From assembly GCF_001428305.1 (NCBI RefSeq), contig NZ_LMRZ01000006.1, positions 62,001 through 126,000 of the forward strand: DNA of 64,000 nt, written 5' to 3'. The position numbers were made by a program, and so were the translations under genes. The stretch is from Janibacter sp. Soil728. Lineage in GTDB: Bacteria; Actinomycetota; Actinomycetes; Actinomycetales; Dermatophilaceae. This document shows positions 43,868 through 53,533 of this stretch, one piece after another. The first letter of the stretch is position 1, and every line of letters starts with the position of its first letter. The notes below the pieces were generated by a model, which had not been told where the DNA came from, did no database searches, and saw nothing but the letters and a program-made list of their open reading frames with translations.

Positions 43868-44870
43868 CAAGCACCTCCTGGCTGAAATGGCACGCCGACT
43901 GGCGCTGCGGGCCGACGTCGAGCAGCTCGGGCCGCTCGGTCCGGCAGATGTCCTGGGCCATCACGCAGCGCGGGTGGAAGGCGCAGCCCGGCGGGATCCG
44001 CGTGAGGTTGGGCGGGAGGCCACCGATGGCGGAGAGCTTCTGCCCCTTCTGGTCAAGACGAGGGATCGACTCGAGCAGGCCCTTGGTGTACGGGTGTCCG
44101 GGGCGGGCGTAGATGTCGCCCACCTCGGCCCGCTCGACGATCCGCCCGGCGTACATGACCGCGATGCGGTCGGCGACATCGGCGACGACGCCGAGGTCGT
44201 GGGTGATGAGGATCAGACCCATCCGGAACTCCTCCTGCAACTCTTGCAGGAGGGCCATGATCTGGGCCTGGACCGTCACGTCGAGCGCGGTCGTCGGCTC
44301 GTCGGCGATGAGGACCTTGGGGTCCAGGGCGATCGCCATGGCGATCATGATGCGCTGGCGCATCCCCCCGGAGAACTGGTGGGGGTAGGCCTTGACCCGG
44401 TCCTTGGCGGCCGGGATGTTGACCCGCTCCATCAGCTTGATGGCCTGGGCGTAGGCATCGGCCTTGTTCACCCCGCGGTGGACGCGGAACATCTCGGCGA
44501 TCTGCCACCCGACGGGGAAGACGGGGTTCAGCGAGCTCAGCGCGTCCTGGAAGATCATCGAGATCTCCGGGCCGCGCGTGAGGCGCCGCTCCTCCTCGGG
44601 CATGGTCAGCAGGTCCTGACCCTTGTAGAGGACGCGACCGGCGGGGATCGTGGCCGGGGGCATGTCGAGGATGCCCATGATCGCCTGCGCGGTCACGGAC
44701 TTGCCCGACCCCGACTCGCCCAGGATCGCGAGGGTCTCCCCCTCGTCCAGGCTGAAGTCGACGCCGTTGATCGCCTTGGCCACTCCTTCGCTGGTGTGGA
44801 ACTCGACGTGCAGGTCCTCGACCTCGAGCAGGTGCTGCTCACCGGTCGCAGGTGTCGTCTGTGTGCTCAT
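43860..44870 (-). CDS. oppD: Oligopeptide ABC transporter ATP-binding protein
   Basis: A 336-residue ATPase with Walker A GESGSGKSV, FQDALSSLNPVF, FSGGMRQRIMIAMAI, LIADEPTTALDV and THDLGVVAD, plus the C-terminal GCAFHPRCVMAQDIC segment. The ATG at 44870 is 19 bases beyond the oppC stop. It overlaps oppF. Confidence 0.92.
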   Translation of the reverse strand: MSTQTTPATGEQHLLEVEDLHVEFHTSEGVAKAINGVDFSLDEGETLAILGESGSGKSVTAQAIMGILDMPPATIPAGRVLYKGQDLLTMPEEERRLTRGPEISMIFQDALSSLNPVFPVGWQIAEMFRVHRGVNKADAYAQAIKLMERVNIPAAKDRVKAYPHQFSGGMRQRIMIAMAIALDPKVLIADEPTTALDVTVQAQIMALLQELQEEFRMGLILITHDLGVVADVADRIAVMYAGRIVERAEVGDIYARPGHPYTKGLLESIPRLDQKGQKLSAIGGLPPNLTRIPPGCAFHPRCVMAQDICRTERPELLDVGPQRQSACHFSQEVLDA

Positions 44871-44889
44871 GTGCTCACTCACCTTGCTC

Positions 44890-45882
44890 TCAGCGGCTCT
44901 TGGGGTCGAAGGCATCACGCACGGCATCGCCGAGCATGATGAAGGCCAGGACCGCGATGCTGAGGAAGAGGGCCGGGAAGAAGAGGATGTGCGGCGATGC
45001 GCGCAGCGGCGTCAGGCCGTCGTTGATCATCACACCCCAGGAGACGGTCGGCGGCCGCAGGCCGATGCCCAGGAAGGACAGCGTCGCCTCAGCCGCGATG
45101 TAGGCACCGAGGTTGATCGTCGCGACGACGATCGCCGGAGCCATCGCATTGGGCAGGACGTGCCGACGGATGATCCGCATCGGCGTGGCACCGAGGGCAC
45201 GAGCTGCCTGGACGTAGTCGTTGGGCTTGACCTGGATGACCGACGAGCGCATCAAGCGCATCAGGCTCGGCCAGCCGAAGAGGACGAAGACGAGCACGAC
45301 CTGGAAGATCACGCCGAAGTAGCCCTGGATCGGGATGCCCAGCAGCGTCGGGGTGTCCTGCAGGGAGGACAGGAAGATGATGCCGACGAGCAGCAGCGGG
45401 ATGGCGAAGAAGATGTCGCCGAGACGGCTGATGAGCGTGTCCACCCAGCCGCCGACGTACCCCGCGATCAGGCCGAGCAGGGAACCCAGCAGCAGCACGC
45501 CGGTCGTGGCGAGCACACCGACGAGGATCGAGGCGCGCGCGCCGTAGACGGTGCGCGTGTAGATGTCCGCGCCCTGGGTGTCGGTCCCGAACCAGTGCGC
45601 CCCGCTCGGGGTCTCCCGCGAGCGACTGAGGTCGTTGAAGCCCAGGTCATAGGTGGTGAAGAGCGAGGGCCAGACGGCCATCAGCATGAAGATCACGATC
45701 AGTGCACTCGAGATCCAGAAGAAGGGGTTGCGCCGCAGCGAGCGGAAGGCGTCGGCGGTCAGCGAGCGCGAGGTGCCATCGGCTGCCTCGGCCACGACGG
45801 CCGCACGGGTCGTGGTGGCGTCGGCCTCGTCGTTGCCGGGGCCGCCCGGGGTAGCGCCCTGCGCCGTGGTCTTGTCAGTCAT
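44890..45882 (-). CDS. oppC: Oligopeptide ABC transporter permease
   Basis: A 330-residue permease with a long hydrophilic N-terminus (~55 residues), GAHWFGTDTQGADIYTRTVYGAR (the OppC/DppC periplasmic motif), EAA loop YVQAARALGATPMRIIRRHVLPNA and a C-terminal DAFDPKSR. It overlaps the oppB end by 8 bases. Confidence 0.92.
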   Translation of the reverse strand: MTDKTTAQGATPGGPGNDEADATTTRAAVVAEAADGTSRSLTADAFRSLRRNPFFWISSALIVIFMLMAVWPSLFTTYDLGFNDLSRSRETPSGAHWFGTDTQGADIYTRTVYGARASILVGVLATTGVLLLGSLLGLIAGYVGGWVDTLISRLGDIFFAIPLLLVGIIFLSSLQDTPTLLGIPIQGYFGVIFQVVLVFVLFGWPSLMRLMRSSVIQVKPNDYVQAARALGATPMRIIRRHVLPNAMAPAIVVATINLGAYIAAEATLSFLGIGLRPPTVSWGVMINDGLTPLRASPHILFFPALFLSIAVLAFIMLGDAVRDAFDPKSR

Positions 45883-46804
45883 TGCTGATCCTCGGGTCGA
45901 GGGCACCGTAGAGCAGGTCGACGAGCAGGTTCATCAGGAGGTACACGATGACCAGAGCGGTCACGGCGCCGACGACGGCGATGCCGTCGCGGTTCTGGAT
46001 GCCCTTGAAGATGTAACCGCCCACGCCATTGATCCCGAAGATCCCCTCGGTGACGATCGCGCCGCCGAGCAGGGCGCCGAAGTCGTAGCCCATGAAGGTG
46101 ACCACGGGGATCAGGGAGTTGCGCAGCGTGTGCACCCCGACGACACGGCGCGGGGTCAGGCCCTTGGCCTTGGCGGTGCGCACGTAGTCGGACTTGATGT
46201 TCTCAGCGATGTTGCTGCGCATGAGACGGGCGATGTAGGCCAACGAGGTGGACCCGAGGACCATCGCGGGCAGGACCAACGAGAAGAGGCTGGGGTCCTT
46301 GCCGGTCGCCAGGGCGGGGAAGATCTCCCACTTGAGACCCAGGAAGTACTGCGCGGCGAAACCGGTGACGAAGATGGGTACCGAGATGACGAAGAGGGTG
46401 CTGATCAGGACCAGGTTGTCGATGAACCCGCCCTTGCGCAGTCCCGCGAGCACACCCGCGAGGATACCGATGACGCCCTCGAAGATCAGCGCCATGACGG
46501 CGAGCTTGGCCGTGACCGTGAAGCGCTCGCTGAGCTCCTCCGCGACGGGACGGCCGTACTGGTTCTCGCCCAGGTCACCCTGGACGACATTCTTCGCGTA
46601 GTAGCCGTACTGGACCGGCAGTGGCTCGTCCAGGTGGTACTTGGCGTTGAACTTCTCGATGTATGCCGCGGGACAAGGCCGCTCGCCACACTTGCCTGCC
46701 GTGGGGTCACCCGGCATGGCGAAGACCATGGCGTAGATCAGGAACGTGGAAAGGATGACCACCGGGATCATCTGCAGCAACCGGCGAACGATGTACTTGC
46801 CCAC
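45875..46804 (-). CDS. oppB: Oligopeptide ABC transporter permease
   Basis: A 309-residue permease. N-terminus KYIVRRLLQMIPVVILSTFLIYAMVFAMPGDPT, then the substrate-side insert with GKCGERPCPAAYIEKF (two Cys) and the EAA loop YVRTAKAKGLTPRRVVGVHTLRNSLIP. GTG at 46804 is chosen because AAGGAGGTG lies just upstream; a longer frame to 46906 lacks such a signal. It begins about 170 bases after oppA, past a hairpin. Confidence 0.91.
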   Translation of the reverse strand: MGKYIVRRLLQMIPVVILSTFLIYAMVFAMPGDPTAGKCGERPCPAAYIEKFNAKYHLDEPLPVQYGYYAKNVVQGDLGENQYGRPVAEELSERFTVTAKLAVMALIFEGVIGILAGVLAGLRKGGFIDNLVLISTLFVISVPIFVTGFAAQYFLGLKWEIFPALATGKDPSLFSLVLPAMVLGSTSLAYIARLMRSNIAENIKSDYVRTAKAKGLTPRRVVGVHTLRNSLIPVVTFMGYDFGALLGGAIVTEGIFGINGVGGYIFKGIQNRDGIAVVGAVTALVIVYLLMNLLVDLLYGALDPRISND

Positions 46805-46910
46805 GAGCACCTCCTTCGGATCTGGTACGCACCTCATGCCCGGGGTGCCGGGAGAGGCTATCTCATACGGTGTGACGCCGGTCGCTTCCCGGCGTCCGGC
46901 ATGCACGCCA

Positions 46911-46945
46911 CCGGCCGGCCATCACGAAAAGGGATGGCCGGCCGG
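46911..46945 (-). terminator. Hairpin between oppA and oppB
   Basis: Perfect 13-bp arms (46911-46923, 46933-46945) with a 9-base loop. It is positioned like the dppA-dppB hairpin and should favour the binding protein over the permeases. Confidence 0.75.
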
Positions 46946-46974
46946 CGTCGTGCTGAATCAGCCCAGGGGCTGGG

Positions 46975-48588
46975 TCACTTGACCTTGATCGCGGCCAGGT
47001 CGGGGTTACCGAAGGGGGTCGCCTTGACGTCGGTGACCTTGTCCGACCACCCGATGATCGTCTTGCCGTACCACAGCGGGATCGTGGTGAACTCCTTGGC
47101 GATCAGACCCTCGGCCTCCTGGTAGAGCTTGTTGGCCGCCTCGGGGGTGTCCGCAGCGCCAGCCTCGCTCATCTTCTTCTGGAAGGCGGCGTTGTCGTAG
47201 CCGTAGTAGTTCGAGCTCGCCGTCGCACCGTAGATGGGCGAGAGGTAGTTCTCGATGGACGGGTAGTCCATGACCCAACCCATGCGGAAGAGACCCTTGA
47301 CCTCGTCCTTGCCGAGCTTGGTCAAGATGGTCTTGAAGTCGACGGACGGGGTGGCGACACAGTCGATGCCGATGGACTTCTTGACGGAGTTGCAGACCGC
47401 CTGGGTCCACTCCTTGTGGCCGCCGTCACCGTTGTAGGACAGGGTGAGCTTGCCGTCGTAGCCGCCGCCCTCCTTGAGGAGCTTCTTGGCCTTCTCCGGG
47501 TTGAACTCGCAGTACTCGCCACAGGCGCCGGCCTTGTAGCCGTCGACGACCGGGGAGACCCAGCCGGTGGCGGGGGTGTAGGCGTCGTTGAAGATCTGCT
47601 TGACGATCGTCGGCCGGTCGATGGCCATCGAGATCGCCTGACGGACCTTGACGTTCTTCAGCTTCGGGTCGACGTGGTAGTTCATGCCGACGAACTGGAA
47701 GGTTGAGTTCTCCTTCTCGAGGTAACGCCCGTCACCCAGGTCGGTCTTGAACTTGTTGTCGATGAGCGCGCTCGGCGGGATCTGACGGACGACGTCGATC
47801 TCACCGGCGAGCAGGGCGGTGTACTCCGCGTCCGCGTCCTGGAAGATCTTGAAGGTGATCTTGTCGGAGTTGCCGCCGAAGTCACCCGAGTAGTCGTCGA
47901 ACTTGCTGACGACGATCGCGGAGTTCTCCTCCCAGGAGTCGAACTTGTACGGACCGGCGGCGACCGGCTTCTTGCCGAAGGCCTCCGGGTCGTCGAAGAA
48001 CGAGTCCGGCTGCGGGGCGAAGGCGGTGTAGCCCAGACGCAGCGGCAGGTTGGAGACCGGCGTGGTGGTCTTGATGGTGAAGGTGTGGTCGTCGACGACC
48101 TTGAGGCCGGAGAGCTTCTTGACCTTGGACTTGGGGTCGGAGACCTCCTTGAAGCCCTCGACGGGCTCGAAGAAGTAGCCACCCTGCTGGCCGTTGGGCC
48201 CGAAGGCGGTGTAGTTCCAGGCGTCGACGAAGTTCTTGGCGAGCACCTCGGTGCCGTCGTGGAACTTGTAACCCTTCTTGATCTTGACGGTGAAGGTCTG
48301 GTTGTCCTTCGTCTCGATCGACTCGGCGATGTCGTTCTCGGGCTGCGCCGTCTCGGGGTTGTAGTGGATGAGCTTGGCGGTCAGGACGTCGAGGACGTCA
48401 CCACCACAGGTCTCAGCGGTGTTGCCCGCGACGAGCGGGTTCTCGGGGTTGCAGCCACCGGAGACGATCGCACCTCCGGCCGTGCCGCCCGAGGTGCTGT
48501 CCGTGTCACTGCTGCCACCGCACGCGGTCGCGAGAAGCGCGACCGCGGAGATGCTGGCGATTGCCATCGCGCGAGACTTCACTCGCAT
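46975..48588 (-). CDS. oppA: Oligopeptide ABC transporter substrate-binding lipoprotein
   Basis: A 537-residue SBP_bac_5 lipoprotein. Signal and lipobox end at LATAC (Cys near 23), followed by a Ser/Gly/Thr linker. The mature part shows TVKIKKGYKFHDGTEVLAKNFVDAWNY, VRQAISMAIDRPTIVKQIF and RMGWVMDYPSIENYLSPIYG, as in OppA. AGGAGG precedes the ATG. It heads the leftward opp set facing dpp. Peptide specificity cannot be read. Confidence 0.9.
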   Translation of the reverse strand: MRVKSRAMAIASISAVALLATACGGSSDTDSTSGGTAGGAIVSGGCNPENPLVAGNTAETCGGDVLDVLTAKLIHYNPETAQPENDIAESIETKDNQTFTVKIKKGYKFHDGTEVLAKNFVDAWNYTAFGPNGQQGGYFFEPVEGFKEVSDPKSKVKKLSGLKVVDDHTFTIKTTTPVSNLPLRLGYTAFAPQPDSFFDDPEAFGKKPVAAGPYKFDSWEENSAIVVSKFDDYSGDFGGNSDKITFKIFQDADAEYTALLAGEIDVVRQIPPSALIDNKFKTDLGDGRYLEKENSTFQFVGMNYHVDPKLKNVKVRQAISMAIDRPTIVKQIFNDAYTPATGWVSPVVDGYKAGACGEYCEFNPEKAKKLLKEGGGYDGKLTLSYNGDGGHKEWTQAVCNSVKKSIGIDCVATPSVDFKTILTKLGKDEVKGLFRMGWVMDYPSIENYLSPIYGATASSNYYGYDNAAFQKKMSEAGAADTPEAANKLYQEAEGLIAKEFTTIPLWYGKTIIGWSDKVTDVKATPFGNPDLAAIKVK

Positions 48589-48795
48589 GGATGTCCTCCT
48601 ACGTCATTCCGCCGGGAAGGGCGGGTCTATCGGCTTTCCCGACGGTCCGGGTCCACCCCTGGGTGCAGCCGCGATCCGCGGCTGCACGAGCCATCAAAAA
48701 CCACGACGCACCCTGTGGCCACGATCGAGTGTGCTGTGAGACACAACTGTGACTCTTCGGTGACCACTCCGGCACCCCTCCCGTCAGATGGAGGG

Positions 48796-50889
48796 TTATC
48801 CCTCGACCACCGCGTCGAGCGTGATGGGCCGCCGATCCGCCCCCGCGAGCGGGAGGCGCCAGTTGGGGTACTCCTCGTCGGTCCCGGGCTGGTTGATGGC
48901 CCGCACGTCACCGACGAGGTCGGTCAGCGCGACACCCCGAAGGCGCGAAGGGGTGAGCCCGAGCCAGCGGTGGAGCGCGGCCACCACGGCGGTGTCCGGG
49001 GCGTCCACCTCCTCGAGCAGGCCCCGCTCGTGCAGCGCCTCACGGACCGCACGGATCCTCCCTTCCTCGGCTGCCGCCTCCTCCTGGACGGGCCGCGTCA
49101 GCAGCCCCAGACGCTCACGGATCGCGACATGCTCCAGCGCGAGGTAGCCGGCGCTCGGCGGGAGGTCGTGGGTGGTCACCGTCGCCAGGCAGAGCTCCCG
49201 GTAGTCCTCCGGCGGACGAGGACGCCCGTCGTCGCCCCACTCGAACCACGCGACGCTCGTCCCCAGGACCCCGCGCTCGACGAGGTGGTCGCGCACCCAC
49301 GGCTCGACGACGCCGAGGTCCTCGCCGATGACGATCGCGCCGGCGCGCTGGGCCTCCAGGGTGAGGATCCCGATGAGCGCCTCGTGGTCGTAGCGCACAT
49401 ACGCCCCGTCGCCGGGAGCGGCGTCCTCGGGCACCCACCACAGGCGGAAGAGGCCGATGATGTGGTCGATCCGCAGCCCTCCTGCCTCCGCGAGCACCGC
49501 GCGCAGCATGTCTCGGAAGGGGGCATAGCCGAGCTCCGCGAGCCGGTCCGGTCGCCACGGCGGTTGGGACCAGTTCTGTCCCAGCTGGTTGAACTGGTCC
49601 GGCGGAGCGCCCACGTCGATGCCTCGGGCGAGGGCTTCCCCCAGCGCCCACGCATCGGCGCCCTCGGGGTGGATGCCCACGGCCAGATCGGCGATGACAC
49701 CGATCCCCATGCCGGCGGCACGCAGCCGCTGCTGGGCACGGGCGAGCTGGCTGCGCACCACCCACTGGGTCCAGACGACGTAGGAGATCTCCTCGCGGTG
49801 GGTCTCACGGTGCGCCTCGACCGCTGCCGACGAGGGGTCCTGCAGCTCCTGCGGCCAGTCCGTCTGCCAGAGGGTTCCGTGCGTCGCGGCCAGCGAGCAC
49901 CACGTCGCGAAGTCCACGAGCGGCTGGCCCTCCTCACGGTGCATCTGCCCGACCTCGCGTGCCTGCGCCGGTCCCAGGTGGCGGAAGGCGATGCGCAACG
50001 CTGCGTCCTTGAGCGCCCAGGCGGCATCACGGTCGATCATGTCGACGGTGTTGAGCTCGCGCGCTCGGTCCGCGAGCTCCTCCACCCGGGCGCGGGCCGG
50101 CGCGGGCAGGTCCTCCAGTCCCGGCACGAGCCTCAGGTCGATGTAGACCGGGTTGAGGAAGCGACGCGAGGTCGGCAGGTACGGAGACGGCTCCATCGGC
50201 GCGATCGGCTCGGCAGCGTGCAGCGGGTTGACGAGGAGGAAGTGCGCATCGTGCTCTCGGGCGGCCCACTCCCCCAGCACCGCCAGGTCCCCCAGGTCAC
50301 CGATGCCCTGGCTGCCCGAGCTGCGCACCTGGTAGATCTGCGTCATCAGGCCCGTGCGCGGCTCCTCCTGGAGCAGGGCCGGCAGCTCGAGCCGCTGCGG
50401 GACGGTGACCAGCACGGCTCGCTCACCACCGTCCGGGAGCGACGCGTCGCCGGGCTCGGCGACGAGCCGGTGCCAGCCGAGCGGCAGGTCGGCAGGTATC
50501 TCGAAGGCGGCCTCGCCGACGAGTGCGCCGTCGACGTCGCGCGGGTCGACCACGTGCTCCAGCTGCTCGAGATCACGACGATCGTCCCCTTCGAGGACGA
50601 CGTGGACCCGGACCGCGCTGCCGTGCGGCACGTGCACGAGGAGGCGAAGGGGGTCGCCCTCACGCTGGACGACGGTCGGGGGCAGGACGCGGCGCCACGG
50701 CGCGGTTCGGGTGCGCTCGAGCGCAGCGGTGAGCGACTCCTCGCTCGAGGTGTCCTCACCCATGGCCTCGAGGACGGCGCGCAGGGAGGACTCGGGAACC
50801 TCACGGTGCTCACCGCGCCAGTCCCACCACTGGGTGTCGACTCCCTTCGCTCGGGCAAGGTCGACGATCTGGGCGGTCGCATCGGTCAC
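48796..50889 (-). CDS. malQ: 4-alpha-glucanotransferase
   Basis: GH77 amylomaltase that transfers glucan segments between maltodextrins. The 697-residue size matches the actinobacterial MalQ with an N-terminal extension (~1-150) before the barrel. Catalytic elements are seen: LRIDHIIGLFRLW (nucleophile Asp), VIGEDLG (acid/base Glu) and VTTHDLPPSAG (Asp). Start GTG at 50889 has AAGGTGG upstream; a GTG at 50916 is possible. It is divergent from pirin. The gap 48589-48795 to oppA shows no obvious terminator. Confidence 0.94.
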   Translation of the reverse strand: MTDATAQIVDLARAKGVDTQWWDWRGEHREVPESSLRAVLEAMGEDTSSEESLTAALERTRTAPWRRVLPPTVVQREGDPLRLLVHVPHGSAVRVHVVLEGDDRRDLEQLEHVVDPRDVDGALVGEAAFEIPADLPLGWHRLVAEPGDASLPDGGERAVLVTVPQRLELPALLQEEPRTGLMTQIYQVRSSGSQGIGDLGDLAVLGEWAAREHDAHFLLVNPLHAAEPIAPMEPSPYLPTSRRFLNPVYIDLRLVPGLEDLPAPARARVEELADRARELNTVDMIDRDAAWALKDAALRIAFRHLGPAQAREVGQMHREEGQPLVDFATWCSLAATHGTLWQTDWPQELQDPSSAAVEAHRETHREEISYVVWTQWVVRSQLARAQQRLRAAGMGIGVIADLAVGIHPEGADAWALGEALARGIDVGAPPDQFNQLGQNWSQPPWRPDRLAELGYAPFRDMLRAVLAEAGGLRIDHIIGLFRLWWVPEDAAPGDGAYVRYDHEALIGILTLEAQRAGAIVIGEDLGVVEPWVRDHLVERGVLGTSVAWFEWGDDGRPRPPEDYRELCLATVTTHDLPPSAGYLALEHVAIRERLGLLTRPVQEEAAAEEGRIRAVREALHERGLLEEVDAPDTAVVAALHRWLGLTPSRLRGVALTDLVGDVRAINQPGTDEEYPNWRLPLAGADRRPITLDAVVEG

Positions 50890-50950
50890 GGGGCCACCTT
50901 TCAGGAGGCGGGCCACCCCTGTCCACCGGGATCGGGGTAGCGTCGTAGTG

Positions 50951-51868
50951 GTGGACGACGTGCAGATCCTGATCCCACGCGAGGTGCCGCTGGGCGGCCC
51001 ACGCGCGATGCCCGTGCGGCGGACCCTCCCCTCTCGGCAGCGCAGCCTCGTGGGCGCCTGGTGCTTCCTCGACCACTTCGGCCCCGATGACGTCTCCGCG
51101 ACCGGCGGGATGGTCGTGCCACGTCACCCGCACACCGCGCTGGCGACGGTCTCCTGGCTCTTCACGGGCGAGGTCGAGCACCGTGACTCGACCGGCGCGC
51201 ACGCGATCGTGCGGCCCGGCGAGCTCAACCTCATGACGGCAGGTCTCGGGGTGAGCCACTCGGAGTTCTCGACGCCGCAGACGAGCACGCTGCACGGGGT
51301 CCAGCTCTGGCTGGCCCTCCCCGCGCGCGCTCGGGGCACAGCCCCCAGCTTCGACCACCACGTCCCTGAGCCGATCTTCGTGCCCGGAGGGATCGCCAGG
51401 GTCTTCCTCGGAGAGCTCTTCGATGTCGTCTCCCCCGTCGCCACCCACACTCCACTCACCGGCGCGGAGATCCTCCTCGACGCCGACGCCGAGACGGTGA
51501 TCGAGGTCCCCGAGGGGCACGAGCACGCGGTCCTGCTCGACGACGGTGACGTCACCCTGGAGGGCACCGCGCTGGAGCGCGGCGAGCTCGGCTACCTCGC
51601 CCCCGGGCGTCGCACGATCACCATCCGGTCCGCCACCGGCGCCCGCCTGGTGCTCATCGGCGGTGAGCCGCTCGGCGAGCAGATCGTCATGTGGTGGAAC
51701 TTCATCGGGGGCAGCCACGACGAGATCGTCGCTGCCCGCGAGCAGTGGATGGCCGAGATCGGCGGCCGCGCCACCGACTCGGGGCGCTTCGGACCCTTCC
51801 CCGAGGGGCAGCCCGCCCCCCTTCCCGCTCCGGCACTGCCCGGCGGACGTCTTCGGCCGAGGGGCTGA
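50951..51868 (+). CDS. Pirin-family cupin protein
   Basis: A 305-residue bicupin. The N-terminal pirin motif reads VPRHPHTALATVSWLFTGEVEHRDSTGA...MTAGLGVSHSE, keeping the metal ligands His, His, His, Glu. Bacterial pirins are quercetinase-like or redox regulators, and the substrate is unknown. GTG at 50951 is seven bases after TAGCGT (50938-50943), consistent with leaderless expression; GTG at 50948 is also possible. It is followed after 1 base by the hydrolase gene. Confidence 0.87.
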   Translation: MDDVQILIPREVPLGGPRAMPVRRTLPSRQRSLVGAWCFLDHFGPDDVSATGGMVVPRHPHTALATVSWLFTGEVEHRDSTGAHAIVRPGELNLMTAGLGVSHSEFSTPQTSTLHGVQLWLALPARARGTAPSFDHHVPEPIFVPGGIARVFLGELFDVVSPVATHTPLTGAEILLDADAETVIEVPEGHEHAVLLDDGDVTLEGTALERGELGYLAPGRRTITIRSATGARLVLIGGEPLGEQIVMWWNFIGGSHDEIVAAREQWMAEIGGRATDSGRFGPFPEGQPAPLPAPALPGGRLRPRG

Positions 51869-51869
51869 G

Positions 51870-52562
51870 ATGGGTCTGCTGGGTGCCCCACCCGCCCGCA
51901 CGGTCTTCATCCACGGCCGCGGTCGCAGCGGCCCCGAGGCCTGGCCGCTCATCGCCCGGCTCGAGCGTCCCGACCACGTCTTCCTGACGCGGACCTGCGC
52001 CGCCGACCAGCCGGAGCGCGACGCCGACCGGGCCATCGAGGCGCTCGGCGGGCGCGGTCATCTCGTCGGGCACTCCTACGGTGCAGTCACGGCAATGCTT
52101 GCGGCGCAACGCCGCCCGGACGTGGTGCGCAGCCTCGTGGTCATCGAGCCGGCCTGCTACGACCTCGCCCGCGGCGGGCGTGGCGTCGAGCGACACATCA
52201 GTGCGATGGCGCCCGTCTTCGCCGTCGCCGACGACCCGGGCGTCGACGGGACGGACTTCCTCGCGAGGTTCGCAGCCGGGATGGGTTCACTGCCACCCCA
52301 GCTGGACACCGGCACCTGCGAGGCCGTGGCCGCGCGCATCCGCGCGACACCGGCCCCCTGGGAGATCGACCTGCGCACGGACACACCGCGGCTCGTCCCG
52401 ACCCTCGTCCTCACCGGTGACGCCGACCCGATGTACACCGAGGTCGCCGCGGCGCTCCAGGCGCAGGGCGCCACCCACCTGGCCGTGCCCGGCACGGGTC
52501 ACCGCCCGCAGGACACCGACGAGGGTCTGGCCGCGATCTGCCGGTGGCAGTCGGAGCACTAG
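51870..52562 (+). CDS. Alpha/beta hydrolase
   Basis: A 230-residue alpha/beta-hydrolase: oxyanion region FIHGRGRSGPEAW, nucleophile elbow GHSYG (Ser in LVGHSYGAVTAML), Asp in LTGDADPMY and His in GTGHRPQ. The substrate is unknown. Starts one base after the pirin stop, so they form an operon. No leader or membrane segment. Confidence 0.9.
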   Translation: MGLLGAPPARTVFIHGRGRSGPEAWPLIARLERPDHVFLTRTCAADQPERDADRAIEALGGRGHLVGHSYGAVTAMLAAQRRPDVVRSLVVIEPACYDLARGGRGVERHISAMAPVFAVADDPGVDGTDFLARFAAGMGSLPPQLDTGTCEAVAARIRATPAPWEIDLRTDTPRLVPTLVLTGDADPMYTEVAAALQAQGATHLAVPGTGHRPQDTDEGLAAICRWQSEH

Positions 52563-52581
52563 CCCGAGCGGTCGCCCGGGG

Positions 52582-53493
52582 CTACTGCTTGTGCAGGATC
52601 GCCACGGGGCAGGTCGCCAGTGCGAGCACTCGCTGCGACACCGAGCCCAGGAGCATCCCGCGGAAGCCGCCCCGTCCACGCGATCCCACCAGGAGCAGGT
52701 CCGCGCCGTCGGCCACCTCGACGAGGGAGTCTGCGGCCCGGCCGTGGACCACCTGCACGTCGACCTCGATCTCGGGGTGCGCGTCGCGGTCAGCGGCGAT
52801 GGTGCGTTCGGCCATCGCGCGGTACCGGGCATCGACGGTCTCCCACTCCGGGGTACCCGGCTCGGTGACGACCACGCCCTTCTCGACCTCGACATTCCAC
52901 GAGGTCACCGTCGTGACCCTCTTGCCGCGCACAGCTGCCGCGTCGAGCGCGTGCCGGAAGGCCAGCCTGCTGTGGTCACTGCCGTCGACACCGACGACCA
53001 CGCGACCGTCGCCGGTGGTGTCCGCGTTCTCGGGCACGAGGACGACCGGGCACGGGGCGTGCGCGACGACGCTCATCGAGGTCGTGCCCAGCACGATGCG
53101 CTCGGCGCGGTTCTTGCGGGCGGACCCGACGACGAGGACTCGGGCGCCGTCGGCCGCTGCGAGCAGGGCGCCGGAGGGCGACCCGGTGGGCAGTGCAGTG
53201 GTCACGGGGAGGTCGGGGCGGGCAGCCTCGACCGCGGCCCGCGCCTCGGTGACGACCCGCACCGACTCCTGCTCGACCCGATCGACGATCTCGGGGCTGG
53301 TGAGCAGCTCTCCGTATGCAGACAGCGGCGTGCCGAGGTCCACGGCGTGCACGAGGTGCAGCGGGGCGGAGAGCGCGGCGGCCTCGGCCCCGGCCCAGGC
53401 GATCACCGCGTCATCGCGTTGACTCCCGTCCAGTGCGGCGACCACGGCATTGGCGGGGGTGGGGGTGTCGTGAGTGCTGGCGTCGTTGCTCAT
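52582..53493 (-). CDS. Tandem universal stress protein
   Basis: A 303-residue protein with two Usp domains. Each has the nucleotide-binding pattern: first AALDGSQRDDAVIAWA and GSARKNRAERIVLGTTSMSVV, second VGVDGSDHSRLAFRHAL and GSRGRGGFRGMLLGSVSQRVL, where G-x2-G-x9-G(S/T) is intact in the second. Such proteins bind ATP and help in dormancy or energy stress. Single gene, convergent with the hydrolase. Confidence 0.94.
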   Translation of the reverse strand: MSNDASTHDTPTPANAVVAALDGSQRDDAVIAWAGAEAAALSAPLHLVHAVDLGTPLSAYGELLTSPEIVDRVEQESVRVVTEARAAVEAARPDLPVTTALPTGSPSGALLAAADGARVLVVGSARKNRAERIVLGTTSMSVVAHAPCPVVLVPENADTTGDGRVVVGVDGSDHSRLAFRHALDAAAVRGKRVTTVTSWNVEVEKGVVVTEPGTPEWETVDARYRAMAERTIAADRDAHPEIEVDVQVVHGRAADSLVEVADGADLLLVGSRGRGGFRGMLLGSVSQRVLALATCPVAILHKQ

Positions 53494-53533
53494 GCCCCAT
53501 TGTCCCCATGAAACACCGCTGGGTGAAGGGGGG

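Noticed and set aside
48085-50940. 951-codon rightward frame over malQ and oppA
   Set aside because: Antisense shadow with Arg/Leu/Val-rich composition; malQ motifs are unambiguous on the other strand.
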